Assembly (NCBI RefSeq): GCF_008905045.1
Contig: NZ_VWMY01000041.1
Coordinates: forward strand, 20,162 to 84,161
Source: Streptomyces albicerus
Lineage (GTDB): Bacteria; Actinomycetota; Actinomycetes; Streptomycetales; Streptomycetaceae
Direction of reading: 5' to 3'
DNA length: 64,000 bases
This document shows, one piece after another, positions 35,681-44,301 of the stretch. The notes under the pieces were generated by a model that searched no databases, was not told where the DNA came from, and saw only the letters and a list, made by a program, of their open reading frames with translations. Every line of letters starts with the position of its first letter. Position 1 is the first letter of the stretch. A program made the position numbers and the translations under genes.

Positions 35681-37138
35681 TCACCGGTACTCCGACAGCC
35701 TGCGCCCGATGCCGAGCACCGCGCCGGCCGCGGCCAGTACGGCGAGCACCGCGGCGCCCACCGAGAGGCCGTTCATCGCGCCCCGGCCGTCGCCGGCCGC
35801 CAGCTCGAACTCGGTCCGCTCGTGCTTGAGCGCCGTCTCCAGGGCCGCGTCCACATTGTCGAAGCACTCGCCCGTCGGCTTGTCCTCCTCGGAGCCGATG
35901 ACCTTGTCGAGCGCGCCCTGGTAGTCGCCCGAGGTGTCCTCCGCGCGGGCTTCCTTGTGGCGTTCCTTCCAGACCTTCATGTTGGCCGCGGCCGCCTCGA
36001 CCGGCTTCACACCCGCGCTGTCGTCGGCGAGGTCCTCGGCGGCGGCCAGCTTCGTGGTGAGGGCCTCCATCTGCAGCTCGTAGTCCGTGTCGTACACGTC
36101 CACGGTCTTCTTGTTCGCGCCCGTGCCCACCTCTTTGGTCTCCGCGCCGCGGGCGACCAGCGTGAGGTTCTCGTTGCCCCGGGCCTTGAGCGAGGCGATC
36201 CGGGCGTCGTTCAGCGTGTTCAGGGAGCGGACGCCGTGGTCGTACGACTCGTTCAGACCGGCGCGGGCCACGCTGTGGCCGACGACCAGCCAGAGCAGCA
36301 CGACCGTGGAGGCGGCCGTCGCGGCGACCAGGCCGTGGTTCAGCACCCGGTTCGTGCGCTGGTAGTTGCGGCGCTGGGCCCAGACGAGGCCGCCGATGGC
36401 GAGGACACCGACGCCGATCGCGATCCACGGGTAGGGCGTCGCGTCGTCGTAGTCCGAGCGCAGCCGTTCGTTCTCCACCTTGTAGAGATGCTCGGCGTCC
36501 TCGAGCATCACCTGCATCTTCGCGTTGGCGTACCGCAGGTAGGCGCCGCCGAGGGGGAAGCCCTGCCGGTTGTTGGCGCGGGCGCGCTCGATCAGGCCCT
36601 TGTACTCGGGCAGCAGCTTGTTCAGCTTGGTGATGGTCTTCTCGGAGGTCGAGCCGGGCTCGGAGTTGGCCGCGGCGGTGACCATCTTGTCCGCGGCCGT
36701 CCTGATGTCCCGCTCGTAGCGTGTGCGGGAGGCCTCTGTCTCCTGGCCGCCCGCGAGGAAGCCGCTGGACGCCGCCGTGTTGGCGTCGGCCAGGGAGCGG
36801 TAGATGTCCGCCGCGTCGGCGCTCAGCGGCTGGCTGCTGTGCAGCACGTCGTCCGCGGCGGCCGAACGCTCCGTCATCTCCCAGGCGGTGACCGCCCCGA
36901 ACGCGACGACGAGGAGGGCCAGGACGGCGCCGATGATGCGCAGCCGCCCGGGCTCCGTGGTCGCCGCGGCGCGCAGCTGGTCGACGCCCTCAGCCCACGC
37001 CGTACGGCGCGCAGGCTCGGCCTCGGGCGTGCTCGGCCGGCCCTGCGGCCCCGGCGGCGGAGCCTGCGGCGGTACCGCGGGCATGGTGGGCGTCGGCGTC
37101 CCCGGTGGCGCCGAACTGCCCTTCTGCTGGTATGTCAC
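35681..37138 (-). CDS. glnX: GlnX-like four-helix membrane sensor
   Basis: A 485-residue protein. A Pro-rich cytoplasmic N-terminus is followed by membrane helices near 66-88, 236-254, 268-290 and 460-478. Two extracytoplasmic helical bundles lie between them, each like a sensor domain of chemoreceptors (paired ~150-residue helices). No HAMP, kinase or methyl-accepting domain is present. This matches GlnX, which in mycobacteria couples GlnH to PknG. GTG 37138 has GGGGGAGG upstream and begins the seven-gene cluster. Confidence 0.85.
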   Translation of the reverse strand: MTYQQKGSSAPPGTPTPTMPAVPPQAPPPGPQGRPSTPEAEPARRTAWAEGVDQLRAAATTEPGRLRIIGAVLALLVVAFGAVTAWEMTERSAAADDVLHSSQPLSADAADIYRSLADANTAASSGFLAGGQETEASRTRYERDIRTAADKMVTAAANSEPGSTSEKTITKLNKLLPEYKGLIERARANNRQGFPLGGAYLRYANAKMQVMLEDAEHLYKVENERLRSDYDDATPYPWIAIGVGVLAIGGLVWAQRRNYQRTNRVLNHGLVAATAASTVVLLWLVVGHSVARAGLNESYDHGVRSLNTLNDARIASLKARGNENLTLVARGAETKEVGTGANKKTVDVYDTDYELQMEALTTKLAAAEDLADDSAGVKPVEAAAANMKVWKERHKEARAEDTSGDYQGALDKVIGSEEDKPTGECFDNVDAALETALKHERTEFELAAGDGRGAMNGLSVGAAVLAVLAAAGAVLGIGRRLSEYR

Positions 37139-37317
37139 TTGACCTCCCCCATGGTCATCGGCCGGTCACCTCCGCCCGGCGCCAGGAAGCACGGGAAGAG
37201 GTGCACGGCCGCAAGTATCGCCGCCGGGACTGACATCCGCACAGGCCTTGACTCGATCTTGTTCGGATTGCAGCACAGCGAAGATCCCGCACCACCCCTG
37301 CCCATGAATACGCCAAG

Positions 37318-37330
37318 CCGAACTGTTCGG
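37318..37330. promoter_or_regulatory. Short palindrome between csnK and glnX
   Basis: CCGAAC-t-GTTCGG is a perfect 13-base palindrome. It lies just past the csnK stop and about 180 bases before glnX. It may be an operator for the sensing cluster or the base of a weak terminator. Confidence 0.35.
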
Positions 37331-37342
37331 TTCCCGGCGTGC

Positions 37343-38311
37343 TCAGACCCCCTCGTAAAACTCCCGCACGCGGGCGTGCGCCCAGGCCGGGGCGCCCTCG
37401 TGGTCGAGTCCGAGGAGCGCGGATCCGAGGACCGGCCGGGCGGTGACGACGCGGGGTACGGCCTTGGGGGCGCGCTCGGCCAGCAGTTCCCGTATACGGT
37501 CGTCGAGTTGGGGATGGCGGGCGGCCAGGACACCGCCGCCGAGCAGGACCGGGGCCTCCTCGTCGAGCAGGTCGAGGCGGGTCAGGGCGACGACCGCCAT
37601 GACCACGACCTCGTCCGCGAGCCGGTCGACGAGCGCGCGGGCCACCGGGTCGCCGTCCGCCGCCGTGGCGAACAGGACCGGTGTCAGTTCGTGGCGCCGG
37701 GCGTCCTCGATGTGCTGCAGGTGCAGGGCCTCGATCAGCGCGTACATGGAGCCGAGGCCGAAGTGCGCGGGCAGGGTGCGGGCCAGCGCGGTCGGACCGC
37801 CGCGGCCGTCCTCGGCGCGCGCCGCGTGCCAGACGGCTTCCTCGGCGAGGCCCCAGCCGCCGCCCCAGTCGCCGGAGAGACGGCCGATGGCGGGGAAGCG
37901 GGCGATGCGTCCGTCGGGCCGCATGCCCACGCAGTTGATGCCCGCGCCGCACACCACGGCCACCCCGCGCGGCTCTTCCACGCCGGCACGCAGGATCGCG
38001 AAGGTGTCGTTGCGGACCACCACGGTCGCCCCCCACGCGCGCGCGTGCAGCGCGGCGGCCAACTGCTCCTCCTCCACCGGCAGATCGGCGTTGGCGAGAC
38101 ACGCGGAGACATGGTCCACGGAGTCGACCCCGGCCGCGGCGAAGGCCCGGCCGACGGTCTCCGCGAGCGTGTCCACCGCCTGCCGGACCCCGACGGCAGG
38201 AGGCCGGAACCCGCCGCCGCGCGCCGTGGCGAGCACGTTCCCGTCGCCTGCCACGACCGCGACGTCGGTCTTGCTGTTCCCCGCGTCGACGGCGAGGACC
38301 CGTGCGGTCAC
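37343..38311 (-). CDS. csnK: BadF/N-acetylglucosamine-kinase family sugar kinase (CsnK)
   Basis: A 322-residue kinase of the actin-like ATPase fold. Phosphate-1 motif is LAVDAGNSKTDV, with VRNDTFAILRAG, VVCGAGINCVG (phosphate 2) and SGDWGGGWGLAEEA, the BadF-type residues. It should phosphorylate glucosamine or N-acetylglucosamine released from chitosan oligomers. GTG 38311 overlaps the csnH stop (GTGA). Last gene of the csn operon. Confidence 0.82.
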   Translation of the reverse strand: MTARVLAVDAGNSKTDVAVVAGDGNVLATARGGGFRPPAVGVRQAVDTLAETVGRAFAAAGVDSVDHVSACLANADLPVEEEQLAAALHARAWGATVVVRNDTFAILRAGVEEPRGVAVVCGAGINCVGMRPDGRIARFPAIGRLSGDWGGGWGLAEEAVWHAARAEDGRGGPTALARTLPAHFGLGSMYALIEALHLQHIEDARRHELTPVLFATAADGDPVARALVDRLADEVVVMAVVALTRLDLLDEEAPVLLGGGVLAARHPQLDDRIRELLAERAPKAVPRVVTARPVLGSALLGLDHEGAPAWAHARVREFYEGV

Positions 38312-39573
38312 GCCCACGCGAGGTGCTCCCGGTTGTGCGCGATCAGCCGGTCGGTGAGGCCGTCGGCGTACGCGTACTGGCCGACCAGCGGATGCGCGAG
38401 CAGCGCCCGGAACACCCGCTCGCGCCCCCCGCGCAACGCGGCCTCCAGCGCCAGGTCCTCGTACGCGGTGACGTTCGCCATCAGCCCCGCGTAGAGCGGA
38501 TCCACCGGAGCCACGGGCAGCGGAGTGGCCCCTCTGTGCCCGACCGCCGCCTGCACCTCGATCACGGCGTCGTCGGGCAGGAACGGAAGCGTCCCGCGGT
38601 TGTACGTGTTCACCACCTGGTACGGACTCCCCCCGCCGCCCAGCAGGGACGCGGCGAGGTCCACGGCCGCCTCCGAGTAGTACGCCCCGCCCCGCTTGGC
38701 GAGCAGCGCGGGCTTCTCGTCGAGCTCCGGATCGCCGTACATCTTCAGCAACTCCCGCTCCATCTCCGCCACTTCGGCGGCCCGCGACGGCTTCGTACGC
38801 AGCTCGCGTACGACCTCGTCGTGGGCGTAGTAGTAGCGCAGGTAGTAGGAGGGGACGACGCCCAGGCGGTCGAGGACGCCGCGCGGCAGGTGCAGGTCGT
38901 CGGCGATCGTGTCGCCGTGCTCGGCGAGCAGCTTCGGCAGGACGTCCTCGCCCTCGGGGCCGCCGAGTCGCACATGGGTTTCCCAGGTGAGGTGGTTGAG
39001 GCCCACATGGTCCAGGTGCACATCGGCGGGCGTGACCCCCAGCATTCCGGCGAACTTCCGCTGGAATCCGATCGCCACGTTGCACAGTCCGACCGCCTTG
39101 TGACCGGCCTGGAGCAGGGCGCGGGTGACGATGCCGACTGGGTTGGTGAAGTCGATGATCCAGGCGTCCGGGTTGGCACGCCGTACGCGCTCGGCGATGT
39201 CGAGCACCACCGGGACCGTACGCAGCGCCTTCGCGAGGCCGCCCGCGCCGGTCGTCTCCTGGCCGACGCAGCCGCACTCCAGCGGCCAGGTCTCGTCCTC
39301 ATTGCGAGCGGCCTGTCCGCCGACACGGAGCTGGAGCAGCACGGCGTCGGCGCCGTCGACACCCGCGTCGAGGTCGTCGGTCGTGGTGATGCGCCCGGGG
39401 TGCCCCTGCTTGGCGAAGATGCGCCGGGCCAGACCGCCGACGAGTTCGAGCCGGTCGAGGGCCGGGTCGACGAGGACCAGTTCCTCTATGGGCAGGGTGT
39501 CCCTCAACCTCGCGAATCCGTCGATGAGTTCAGGGGTGTAGGTGGAGCCCCCGCCCACTACTGCGAGTTTCAT
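38308..39573 (-). CDS. csnH: GH4-family glycosidase (CsnH)
   Basis: A 421-residue glycoside hydrolase family 4 enzyme, which uses NAD+ and a divalent metal. The NAD site is VVGGGSTYTPEL; the metal/catalytic region is GLCNVAIGFQ (Cys ligand) and VGLNHLTW (His ligand), as in 6-phospho-beta-glucosidases. Family members cleave (often phosphorylated) disaccharides by an oxidation-elimination route. GGAGG precedes ATG 39573. It stands downstream of an inserted element that separates it from the transporter genes of its operon. Confidence 0.85.
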   Translation of the reverse strand: MKLAVVGGGSTYTPELIDGFARLRDTLPIEELVLVDPALDRLELVGGLARRIFAKQGHPGRITTTDDLDAGVDGADAVLLQLRVGGQAARNEDETWPLECGCVGQETTGAGGLAKALRTVPVVLDIAERVRRANPDAWIIDFTNPVGIVTRALLQAGHKAVGLCNVAIGFQRKFAGMLGVTPADVHLDHVGLNHLTWETHVRLGGPEGEDVLPKLLAEHGDTIADDLHLPRGVLDRLGVVPSYYLRYYYAHDEVVRELRTKPSRAAEVAEMERELLKMYGDPELDEKPALLAKRGGAYYSEAAVDLAASLLGGGGSPYQVVNTYNRGTLPFLPDDAVIEVQAAVGHRGATPLPVAPVDPLYAGLMANVTAYEDLALEAALRGGRERVFRALLAHPLVGQYAYADGLTDRLIAHNREHLAWA

Positions 39574-39592
39574 CGGGTTGCCTCCGTGGATA

Positions 39593-39612
39593 CTCCGGCT
39601 TTTACGCCGGAG
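39593..39612. other. Hairpin in the csnH leader
   Basis: CTCCGGC (39593-39599) pairs exactly with GCCGGAG (39606-39612) over a 6-base loop, about 20 bases before the csnH ATG. It may be native operon sequence or part of an older insertion-element end. No T-run follows. Confidence 0.4.
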
Positions 39613-39728
39613 AGGAATCGGACTTCTGCGGAGCAGGGCAAGGAGCTGTGATTCGCCGTCAGGGCGCATCGCGGTGCTCTGACCCGCAGTATTTGATCTT
39701 CACATGTGGGCACGTTAGTTTGTGACGC

Positions 39729-40922
39729 GTGGCGACTTTCCACGTGAAGCGGGCATTCAAGTACCGCTTCTACCCGACCGATGCGCAGGCGGCAGAGCTG
39801 TCGCGCACGTTCGGATGCGTGCGCAAGGTCTACAACCTGGCGCTGGAAGCCCGTACGCGGGCCTGGCAGCAGGGCGAGCGGATCAACTACAACGCCACCT
39901 CCGCGATGCTGACGGCGTGGAAGAAGACCGAGGAGATGGCCTACCTGGCCGACGTCTCCTCGGTGCCGCTCCAGCAGTGCCTTCGGCATCTGCAGGGCGC
40001 GTTCGTCAACTTCTGGGAGAAGCGGGGCAAGTACCCGCGCTTCAAGTCCCTGAAGAAGTCGCGCCGGTCGGCGGAGTACACCAGCTCGGCGTTCCGGTAC
40101 CGCGACGGGCAGCTGATGCTCGCCAAGATGAAGGACCCACTGGACATGGTGTGGTCCCGTCCCCTGCCCGAGGGGGCGACCCCTTCGGCGGTGACTGTTT
40201 CCCAGGACGGCGCGGGGCGCTGGTTCGTCTCCCTGCTGTGCGAGGACCCGAGCGTGAAGCCGCTGGCCGCCACGGATACGGCGGTCGGCATTGACGCGGG
40301 CCTGGACCATCTGCTGACCCTCTCGACCGGTGAGAAGATCGCCAATCCGAGGCACGAACGCAAGGACCGTACCCGGCTGGCGAAGGCGCAGCGGAAGCTG
40401 GCGGCCAAGGCGGAGGGCTCGGCGAACCGGGCCAAGGCCCGGCGCAAGGTCGCCAAGATCCACGCCCGGATAGCCGACCGGCGCCGCGACCACCTCCACA
40501 AGATCACCACTCGTCTCGTGCGTGAGAACCAAACGCTCGTGATCGAGGACCTGACCGTGCGCCACATGGTCACAAACCGGAAACTCGCCCGCGCCATCTC
40601 GGATGCGGCGTGGTCGCAGTTCCGGAGCATGCTGGAGTACAAAGCCCAGTGGTACGGGCGCAACGTCGTGGTCGTGGACCGGTGGTTCCCCTCGTCCAAG
40701 CTGTGCTCCACCTGCGGCACCCTGCAAGACAAGATGCCGCTGAACATCCGCACCTGGACGTGCGACTGCGGAACGGTCCATGACCGGGACGTGAACGCAG
40801 CGAAGAACCTGCTGGCGGCCGGACGGGCCGTGACAGTCTGCGGAGCTGGTGTAAGACCTCAACGGAGTTCTCCGGGCGGGCAGTCGGCGATGAAACAGAA
40901 AGCTCAACGGCGCGAGCCGTGA
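39729..40922 (+). CDS. tnpB: TnpB RNA-guided nuclease
   Basis: A 397-residue OrfB/TnpB protein. The N-terminal helix-turn-helix region (to about 110) is followed by a split RuvC nuclease with all three acidic residues (D189 in GIDAGLD, E273 in VIEDL, D354 in DRDVNAAKN) and a four-Cys zinc ribbon (C326, C329, C345, C347). It appears intact and catalytically complete. TnpB cuts DNA matching a guide copied from the sequence beyond the element's right end, which keeps the element in place after excision. GTG 39729. Confidence 0.92.
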   Translation: MATFHVKRAFKYRFYPTDAQAAELSRTFGCVRKVYNLALEARTRAWQQGERINYNATSAMLTAWKKTEEMAYLADVSSVPLQQCLRHLQGAFVNFWEKRGKYPRFKSLKKSRRSAEYTSSAFRYRDGQLMLAKMKDPLDMVWSRPLPEGATPSAVTVSQDGAGRWFVSLLCEDPSVKPLAATDTAVGIDAGLDHLLTLSTGEKIANPRHERKDRTRLAKAQRKLAAKAEGSANRAKARRKVAKIHARIADRRRDHLHKITTRLVRENQTLVIEDLTVRHMVTNRKLARAISDAAWSQFRSMLEYKAQWYGRNVVVVDRWFPSSKLCSTCGTLQDKMPLNIRTWTCDCGTVHDRDVNAAKNLLAAGRAVTVCGAGVRPQRSSPGGQSAMKQKAQRREP

Positions 40923-40953
40923 GAATCCCCTCCTTCAGGAGGGGGAGCGTCAA
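40780..40953 (+). ncRNA. Predicted omega-RNA (reRNA) scaffold at the element right end
   Basis: In this family the guide RNA scaffold overlaps the tnpB 3' end and runs through the right-end hairpin, here 40927-40944, to TCAA at 40953. The guide would be the next ~16 bases, GTCAGCCCTTCACTCC, which read the csnG 3' end. The 5' boundary is a guess based on known scaffold lengths. Confidence 0.45.
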
Positions 40954-40954
40954 G

Positions 40955-41887
40955 TCAGCCCTTCACTCCGGTGAGCGTGACGCCTTCGACGAACGCCTTC
41001 TGCGCGAAGAAGAACACGAGGATCACGGGGGCCATGACCAGGACGGTCGCGGCCATCGTCAGATTCCAGTCGGTGTGGTGCGCGCCCTTGAAGGACTCCA
41101 GGCCGTAGCTCAGGGTCCAGGCGCCGGGGTTCTCGGACGCGTAGATCTGCGGTCCGAAGTAGTCGTTCCAGGCGTAGAAGAACTGGAAGAGCGCGACGGC
41201 GGCTATGCCGGGCCGGGCCATGGGCAGCACGACTTTCAGCAGCGTCTTGAAGTCCCCGCAGCCGTCCACCTTCGCCGCGTCGATGTACTCGTTCGGGATC
41301 GTCATCAGGAACTGCCGCAGCAGGAAGATGGAGAACGCGTCGCCGAACGCCATCGGGATGATCAGCGGCCACAGTGTGCCCGACAGATCCAGCTGCTTCG
41401 CCCAGAACAGGTACATCGGAATGATGATGACCTGCGGCGGCAGCATCATCATCGAGATGACCAGCATCAGCGACAGATTCCGGCCACGGAAGCGGAACTT
41501 GGCGAGCGCGTACGCCACCGGGATGGAGGACAGGACCGTCAGGACGGTGCCGGCGCCCGCGTACAGGAGGGTGTTCTTCCACCAGGTCAGGAAGCCGGGT
41601 GTGTCGAAGACCTTCGCGTAGTTGCCCCACTCCCAGGTGTCCGGGACCAGATCCCGGCTGAGCGCCTGGCTGTCGCTCATCAGCGAGGTCAGGAAGACGA
41701 ACACGAAGGGGAGCACGAAGAACAGCGCGGCCGCGACACCGAGCGCGTGCACGGCGATCCACTCCAGGAGCGCCCTGCGGCGGGCCGTCCGTTCGGCGGG
41801 CGAGACCGGTGCCCCCAGCTCCACGGGCTTGTCGAGCGCGTGGGGTACCCGGGTCGTTTGAGGTGCTTGGGTCATGGCGTCAGTCAC
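40955..41887 (-). CDS. csnG: ABC sugar permease (CsnG)
   Basis: A 310-residue inner-membrane permease of the MalG type. It has six helices starting at VAAALFFVLPFVFVFLTSL and the ATPase-docking EAA loop EYIDAAKVDGCGDFKTLLKVVLPMARP. It should pair with CsnF to import chitosan-derived oligosaccharides delivered by CsnE. No ATPase gene is present, so a shared MsiK-type ATPase elsewhere is expected, as for other Streptomyces sugar importers. It overlaps csnF by 8 bases. The TnpB element ends 1 base past its stop. Confidence 0.88.
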   Translation of the reverse strand: MTDAMTQAPQTTRVPHALDKPVELGAPVSPAERTARRRALLEWIAVHALGVAAALFFVLPFVFVFLTSLMSDSQALSRDLVPDTWEWGNYAKVFDTPGFLTWWKNTLLYAGAGTVLTVLSSIPVAYALAKFRFRGRNLSLMLVISMMMLPPQVIIIPMYLFWAKQLDLSGTLWPLIIPMAFGDAFSIFLLRQFLMTIPNEYIDAAKVDGCGDFKTLLKVVLPMARPGIAAVALFQFFYAWNDYFGPQIYASENPGAWTLSYGLESFKGAHHTDWNLTMAATVLVMAPVILVFFFAQKAFVEGVTLTGVKG

Positions 41888-42821
41888 CTGCCTGGATGAG
41901 ACCGCCCCGGCGCCGCATCAGGAACGCGGTGAACGCCATGGACAGGGCGAACAGCACCAGCGCGACCACGCACGCCGAGCCGTAGTCGAACCGCTGAAAA
42001 CCGAGGTTGTAGACGAGCTGCGGCAGGGTGAGCGTGGACTTGTCGGGGTAGCCGGGTTCGAACTGCTGGCCCGAGCCGCCGATGATCCCGGAGGCGACCT
42101 TCCCCGCGACCAGCGGCTGTGTGTAGTACTGCATCGTCTGGATCACGCCGGTCACCACCGCGAACATCACGATCGGCGAGATGTTCGGCAGGGTGACGAA
42201 CCGGAACCGCTGCCACGCGGACGCGCCATCCAGCTCCGCGGCCTCGTACTGCTCCTTCGGTACGTCGAGCAGGGCGGCCATGAAGATGACCATGAGGTCG
42301 CCGACGCCCCACAGAGCGAGCATCGTGAGGGCGGGCTTGGACCAGGTGGCGTCCGTGAACCAGCCGGGGGTCGGCAGGCCCAGGTCGCCCAGGACCGAGT
42401 TGACCGGCCCGGTACCGGGGTTGAGCAGGAAGACGAAAGCCAGCGTGGCGGCAACGGGCGGCGCGAGATAGGGCAGGTAGAAGAGTGTGCGGAACACACC
42501 CGTCCCCGTCCTGATCTTCGTGATCAGCAGCCCGATGCCCAGGCCGAAGACGACCCGGCAGGTGACCATGACGACGACCAGCCACAGGGTGTTGCGCAGC
42601 GCGGGCCAGAACATGGGGTAGTCGTTGAAGACATAACTCCAGTTCCCCAGCCCCCTGAAGACGGGGACGCCGAAGCCGTCGTACTTCATGAACGAGAAGT
42701 ACAGGGTCGAGACCAGCGGATACGCGAAGAAGACGCTGAAGCCGACCAGCCACGGTGACATGAAGGCGGCCGTGGGGGGCGCCGCCCGGCGGCGCTTCGC
42801 ACGCAGAGTGTGCGTGGACAT
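41880..42821 (-). CDS. csnF: ABC sugar permease (CsnF)
   Basis: A 313-residue MalF-type permease. It has six helices (PWLVGFSVFFAYPLVSTLYF onward) and the EAA loop EQYEAAELDGASAWQRFRFVTLPNISP. ATG 42821 lies 7 bases after the csnE stop. It forms the heteromeric channel with CsnG. Confidence 0.88.
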   Translation of the reverse strand: MSTHTLRAKRRRAAPPTAAFMSPWLVGFSVFFAYPLVSTLYFSFMKYDGFGVPVFRGLGNWSYVFNDYPMFWPALRNTLWLVVVMVTCRVVFGLGIGLLITKIRTGTGVFRTLFYLPYLAPPVAATLAFVFLLNPGTGPVNSVLGDLGLPTPGWFTDATWSKPALTMLALWGVGDLMVIFMAALLDVPKEQYEAAELDGASAWQRFRFVTLPNISPIVMFAVVTGVIQTMQYYTQPLVAGKVASGIIGGSGQQFEPGYPDKSTLTLPQLVYNLGFQRFDYGSACVVALVLFALSMAFTAFLMRRRGGLIQAGD

Positions 42822-42828
42822 CGGCGGG

Positions 42829-44166
42829 CTACTTCGCCTGCTCGATGTCGCGGTCGATCTGCTCGGCGGTCTTCTTCAGACCGGCCTTGAGATCCTTCGC
42901 CTTGCCGGACTCGTACTGGTAGCCGAAGTCCTGCAGCGTCGTCTGGTACGTCGAGCCGTTGACGGAGGCCGGCGGGGTGTTGGACTCCGGATGCTGCGCG
43001 ATGTCCAGGAAGGTCTTGAAGCCGGGGTCGACCTTCAGGTCGGGCGACTTCAGCGCGGCGAGTGTGGAAGGCACATTGTGGATGGCATTGGCGAAGGCGA
43101 CGACGGCCTCGGTGTCGGTCGTCATGTACTTCACCAGCTCCCAGGCCGCGTTCTGCTTCTTGCTCTGCGGAGCGATCCCCATGATCGTGCCGGAGAGGAA
43201 GCCCTTGCCGTACTCGGCGACCTCGTCGTCGGCGACAGGCATCGGGGCCGTGCCGATCTCGAACTTCACGCCGGCGTCCTTCGCCATGCCGAGCCGCCAC
43301 TCGCCATCGAGCTGCATCGCCAGCTGGCCGGTGTGGAAGGGGTGCTTGGCACCCCACTCGTCACCGAACGTGTTGCGGTACTTCTCCAGCTTCTGGAAAC
43401 CGCCGAGCTCATCGACGAGCTTCTTCTGGTACGTGAACATCTCGGCGAAGGCCGGGTCCTCGGCGATGCCGGACTTGCCGTCCTTGTCGAAGTAGGCGTG
43501 GTCCCACTGCGACATGTAGTGGTCCACCACGGTCTCGTAGCCGTGGTAGTTCGGCATGAAGCCGAGCTGCTCGTACGAGTCCCCCTTGGTCTTCGTCAGC
43601 TTCTTCGCGACCCCGGCGAACTCGGACCACGTCTTCGGAGGCTCCTTGATGCCGGCCTTCTCGAAGGCGTCCTTGTTGTAGTAGAGGCCGTACGCGTCGC
43701 CGAGCAGCGGCATCGCGCAGCGCGTGCCCTCGAACTGGGTGTACTCCAGCATCGGCTTCGGGATGATCTTGTCGAGGTCGAGCTTCGACTTCTCGATGAA
43801 CGGCTCGAGGTCGGCGAAGGCGCCGGACGAACAGAACTTCCCGACGTTGGACGTGGTGAACGACGACACCACGTCGGGCCCGTTGGAACCACCCGCGCGC
43901 AACGCCTGGTTGAGCTTGTCATCGTTGATGTTGCCGACGACCTTCACCTTGATGTTGGGGTGCTCCTTCTCGAAGCGGTCGATGTTCTCCTGGACCGCCT
44001 TCACCTCGGCGGGCGCGCTCCAGCCGTGCCAGAACGTGATCGTGGTCTTGGCGTTCGGGTCGTCCGTGGCGCGGGAGTCCGACTGGCCGGTGCAAGCGGT
44101 GGCGAACAAGACGATGGAGGTGGACGCAGCGAGCGCGACGGCCGCTTTCCTGGATATTCCGGGCAT
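42829..44166 (-). CDS. csnE: Sugar-binding lipoprotein (CsnE)
   Basis: A 445-residue extracellular solute-binding protein, family 1. The signal peptide ends in the lipobox FATAC (Cys about residue 26). The mature part begins with TTITFWHGWSAP and contains GKGFLSGTIMGIAP and WELVKYMTTDTEAV, typical of oligosaccharide binders. It should capture glucosamine oligosaccharides and deliver them to CsnF/CsnG. Confidence 0.88.
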   Translation of the reverse strand: MPGISRKAAVALAASTSIVLFATACTGQSDSRATDDPNAKTTITFWHGWSAPAEVKAVQENIDRFEKEHPNIKVKVVGNINDDKLNQALRAGGSNGPDVVSSFTTSNVGKFCSSGAFADLEPFIEKSKLDLDKIIPKPMLEYTQFEGTRCAMPLLGDAYGLYYNKDAFEKAGIKEPPKTWSEFAGVAKKLTKTKGDSYEQLGFMPNYHGYETVVDHYMSQWDHAYFDKDGKSGIAEDPAFAEMFTYQKKLVDELGGFQKLEKYRNTFGDEWGAKHPFHTGQLAMQLDGEWRLGMAKDAGVKFEIGTAPMPVADDEVAEYGKGFLSGTIMGIAPQSKKQNAAWELVKYMTTDTEAVVAFANAIHNVPSTLAALKSPDLKVDPGFKTFLDIAQHPESNTPPASVNGSTYQTTLQDFGYQYESGKAKDLKAGLKKTAEQIDRDIEQAK

Positions 44167-44260
44167 GGCGAAGTCTCCCTAGGACGGGACGGGGTTGGAC
44201 GGGGGGTGGGAGTTCGAGCGTCTCGGGGCGCGGGCGCCGAGCTCTTGGGACCTATGGCCT

Positions 44261-44292
44261 CATGAAGCTCATGAAGTCATGAAGCTCATGGG
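44261..44292. repeat. 8-9-bp tandem repeat after csnR
   Basis: CATGAAGCT, CATGAAGT, CATGAAGCT and CATGGG follow one another in the gap between the csnR stop and csnE, starting about 10 bases past the stop. Confidence 0.7.
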
Positions 44293-44301
44293 CTACGGGC
44301 T

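Larger units (their letters stand above)
39698..40953 (+). mobile_element. TnpB-only IS200/IS605-type element (ISDra2-like ends)
   Basis: The left end is placed after TTGAT (39693-39697), the target/TAM sequence of the ISDra2 group. An imperfect palindrome starts there (CTTCACatGTGG pairing with CCACGTGAAG ending at 39748). The right end is placed at TCAA (40950-40953), just after a hairpin CCCCTCC-ttca-GGAGGGG (40927-40944). The 1256-bp element holds tnpB and no tnpA, so it would need a TnpA in trans to move. It lies antisense within the csn operon, ending one base before the csnG stop codon. The ends are inferred from sequence only. Confidence 0.6.

Noticed and set aside
37135..37240. Small frame MSVPAAILAAVHLF... 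overlapping the glnX start
   Set aside because: No ribosome site before its ATG; hydrophobic stretch is weak. Overlap with GTGA alone is not enough.
39590..39697. Alternative left end of the TnpB element at the 39593-39612 hairpin
   Set aside because: TTGAT at 39693 with the adjacent palindrome and the matching TCAA right end is a better boundary pair. The hairpin may be native csnH leader or an older remnant.
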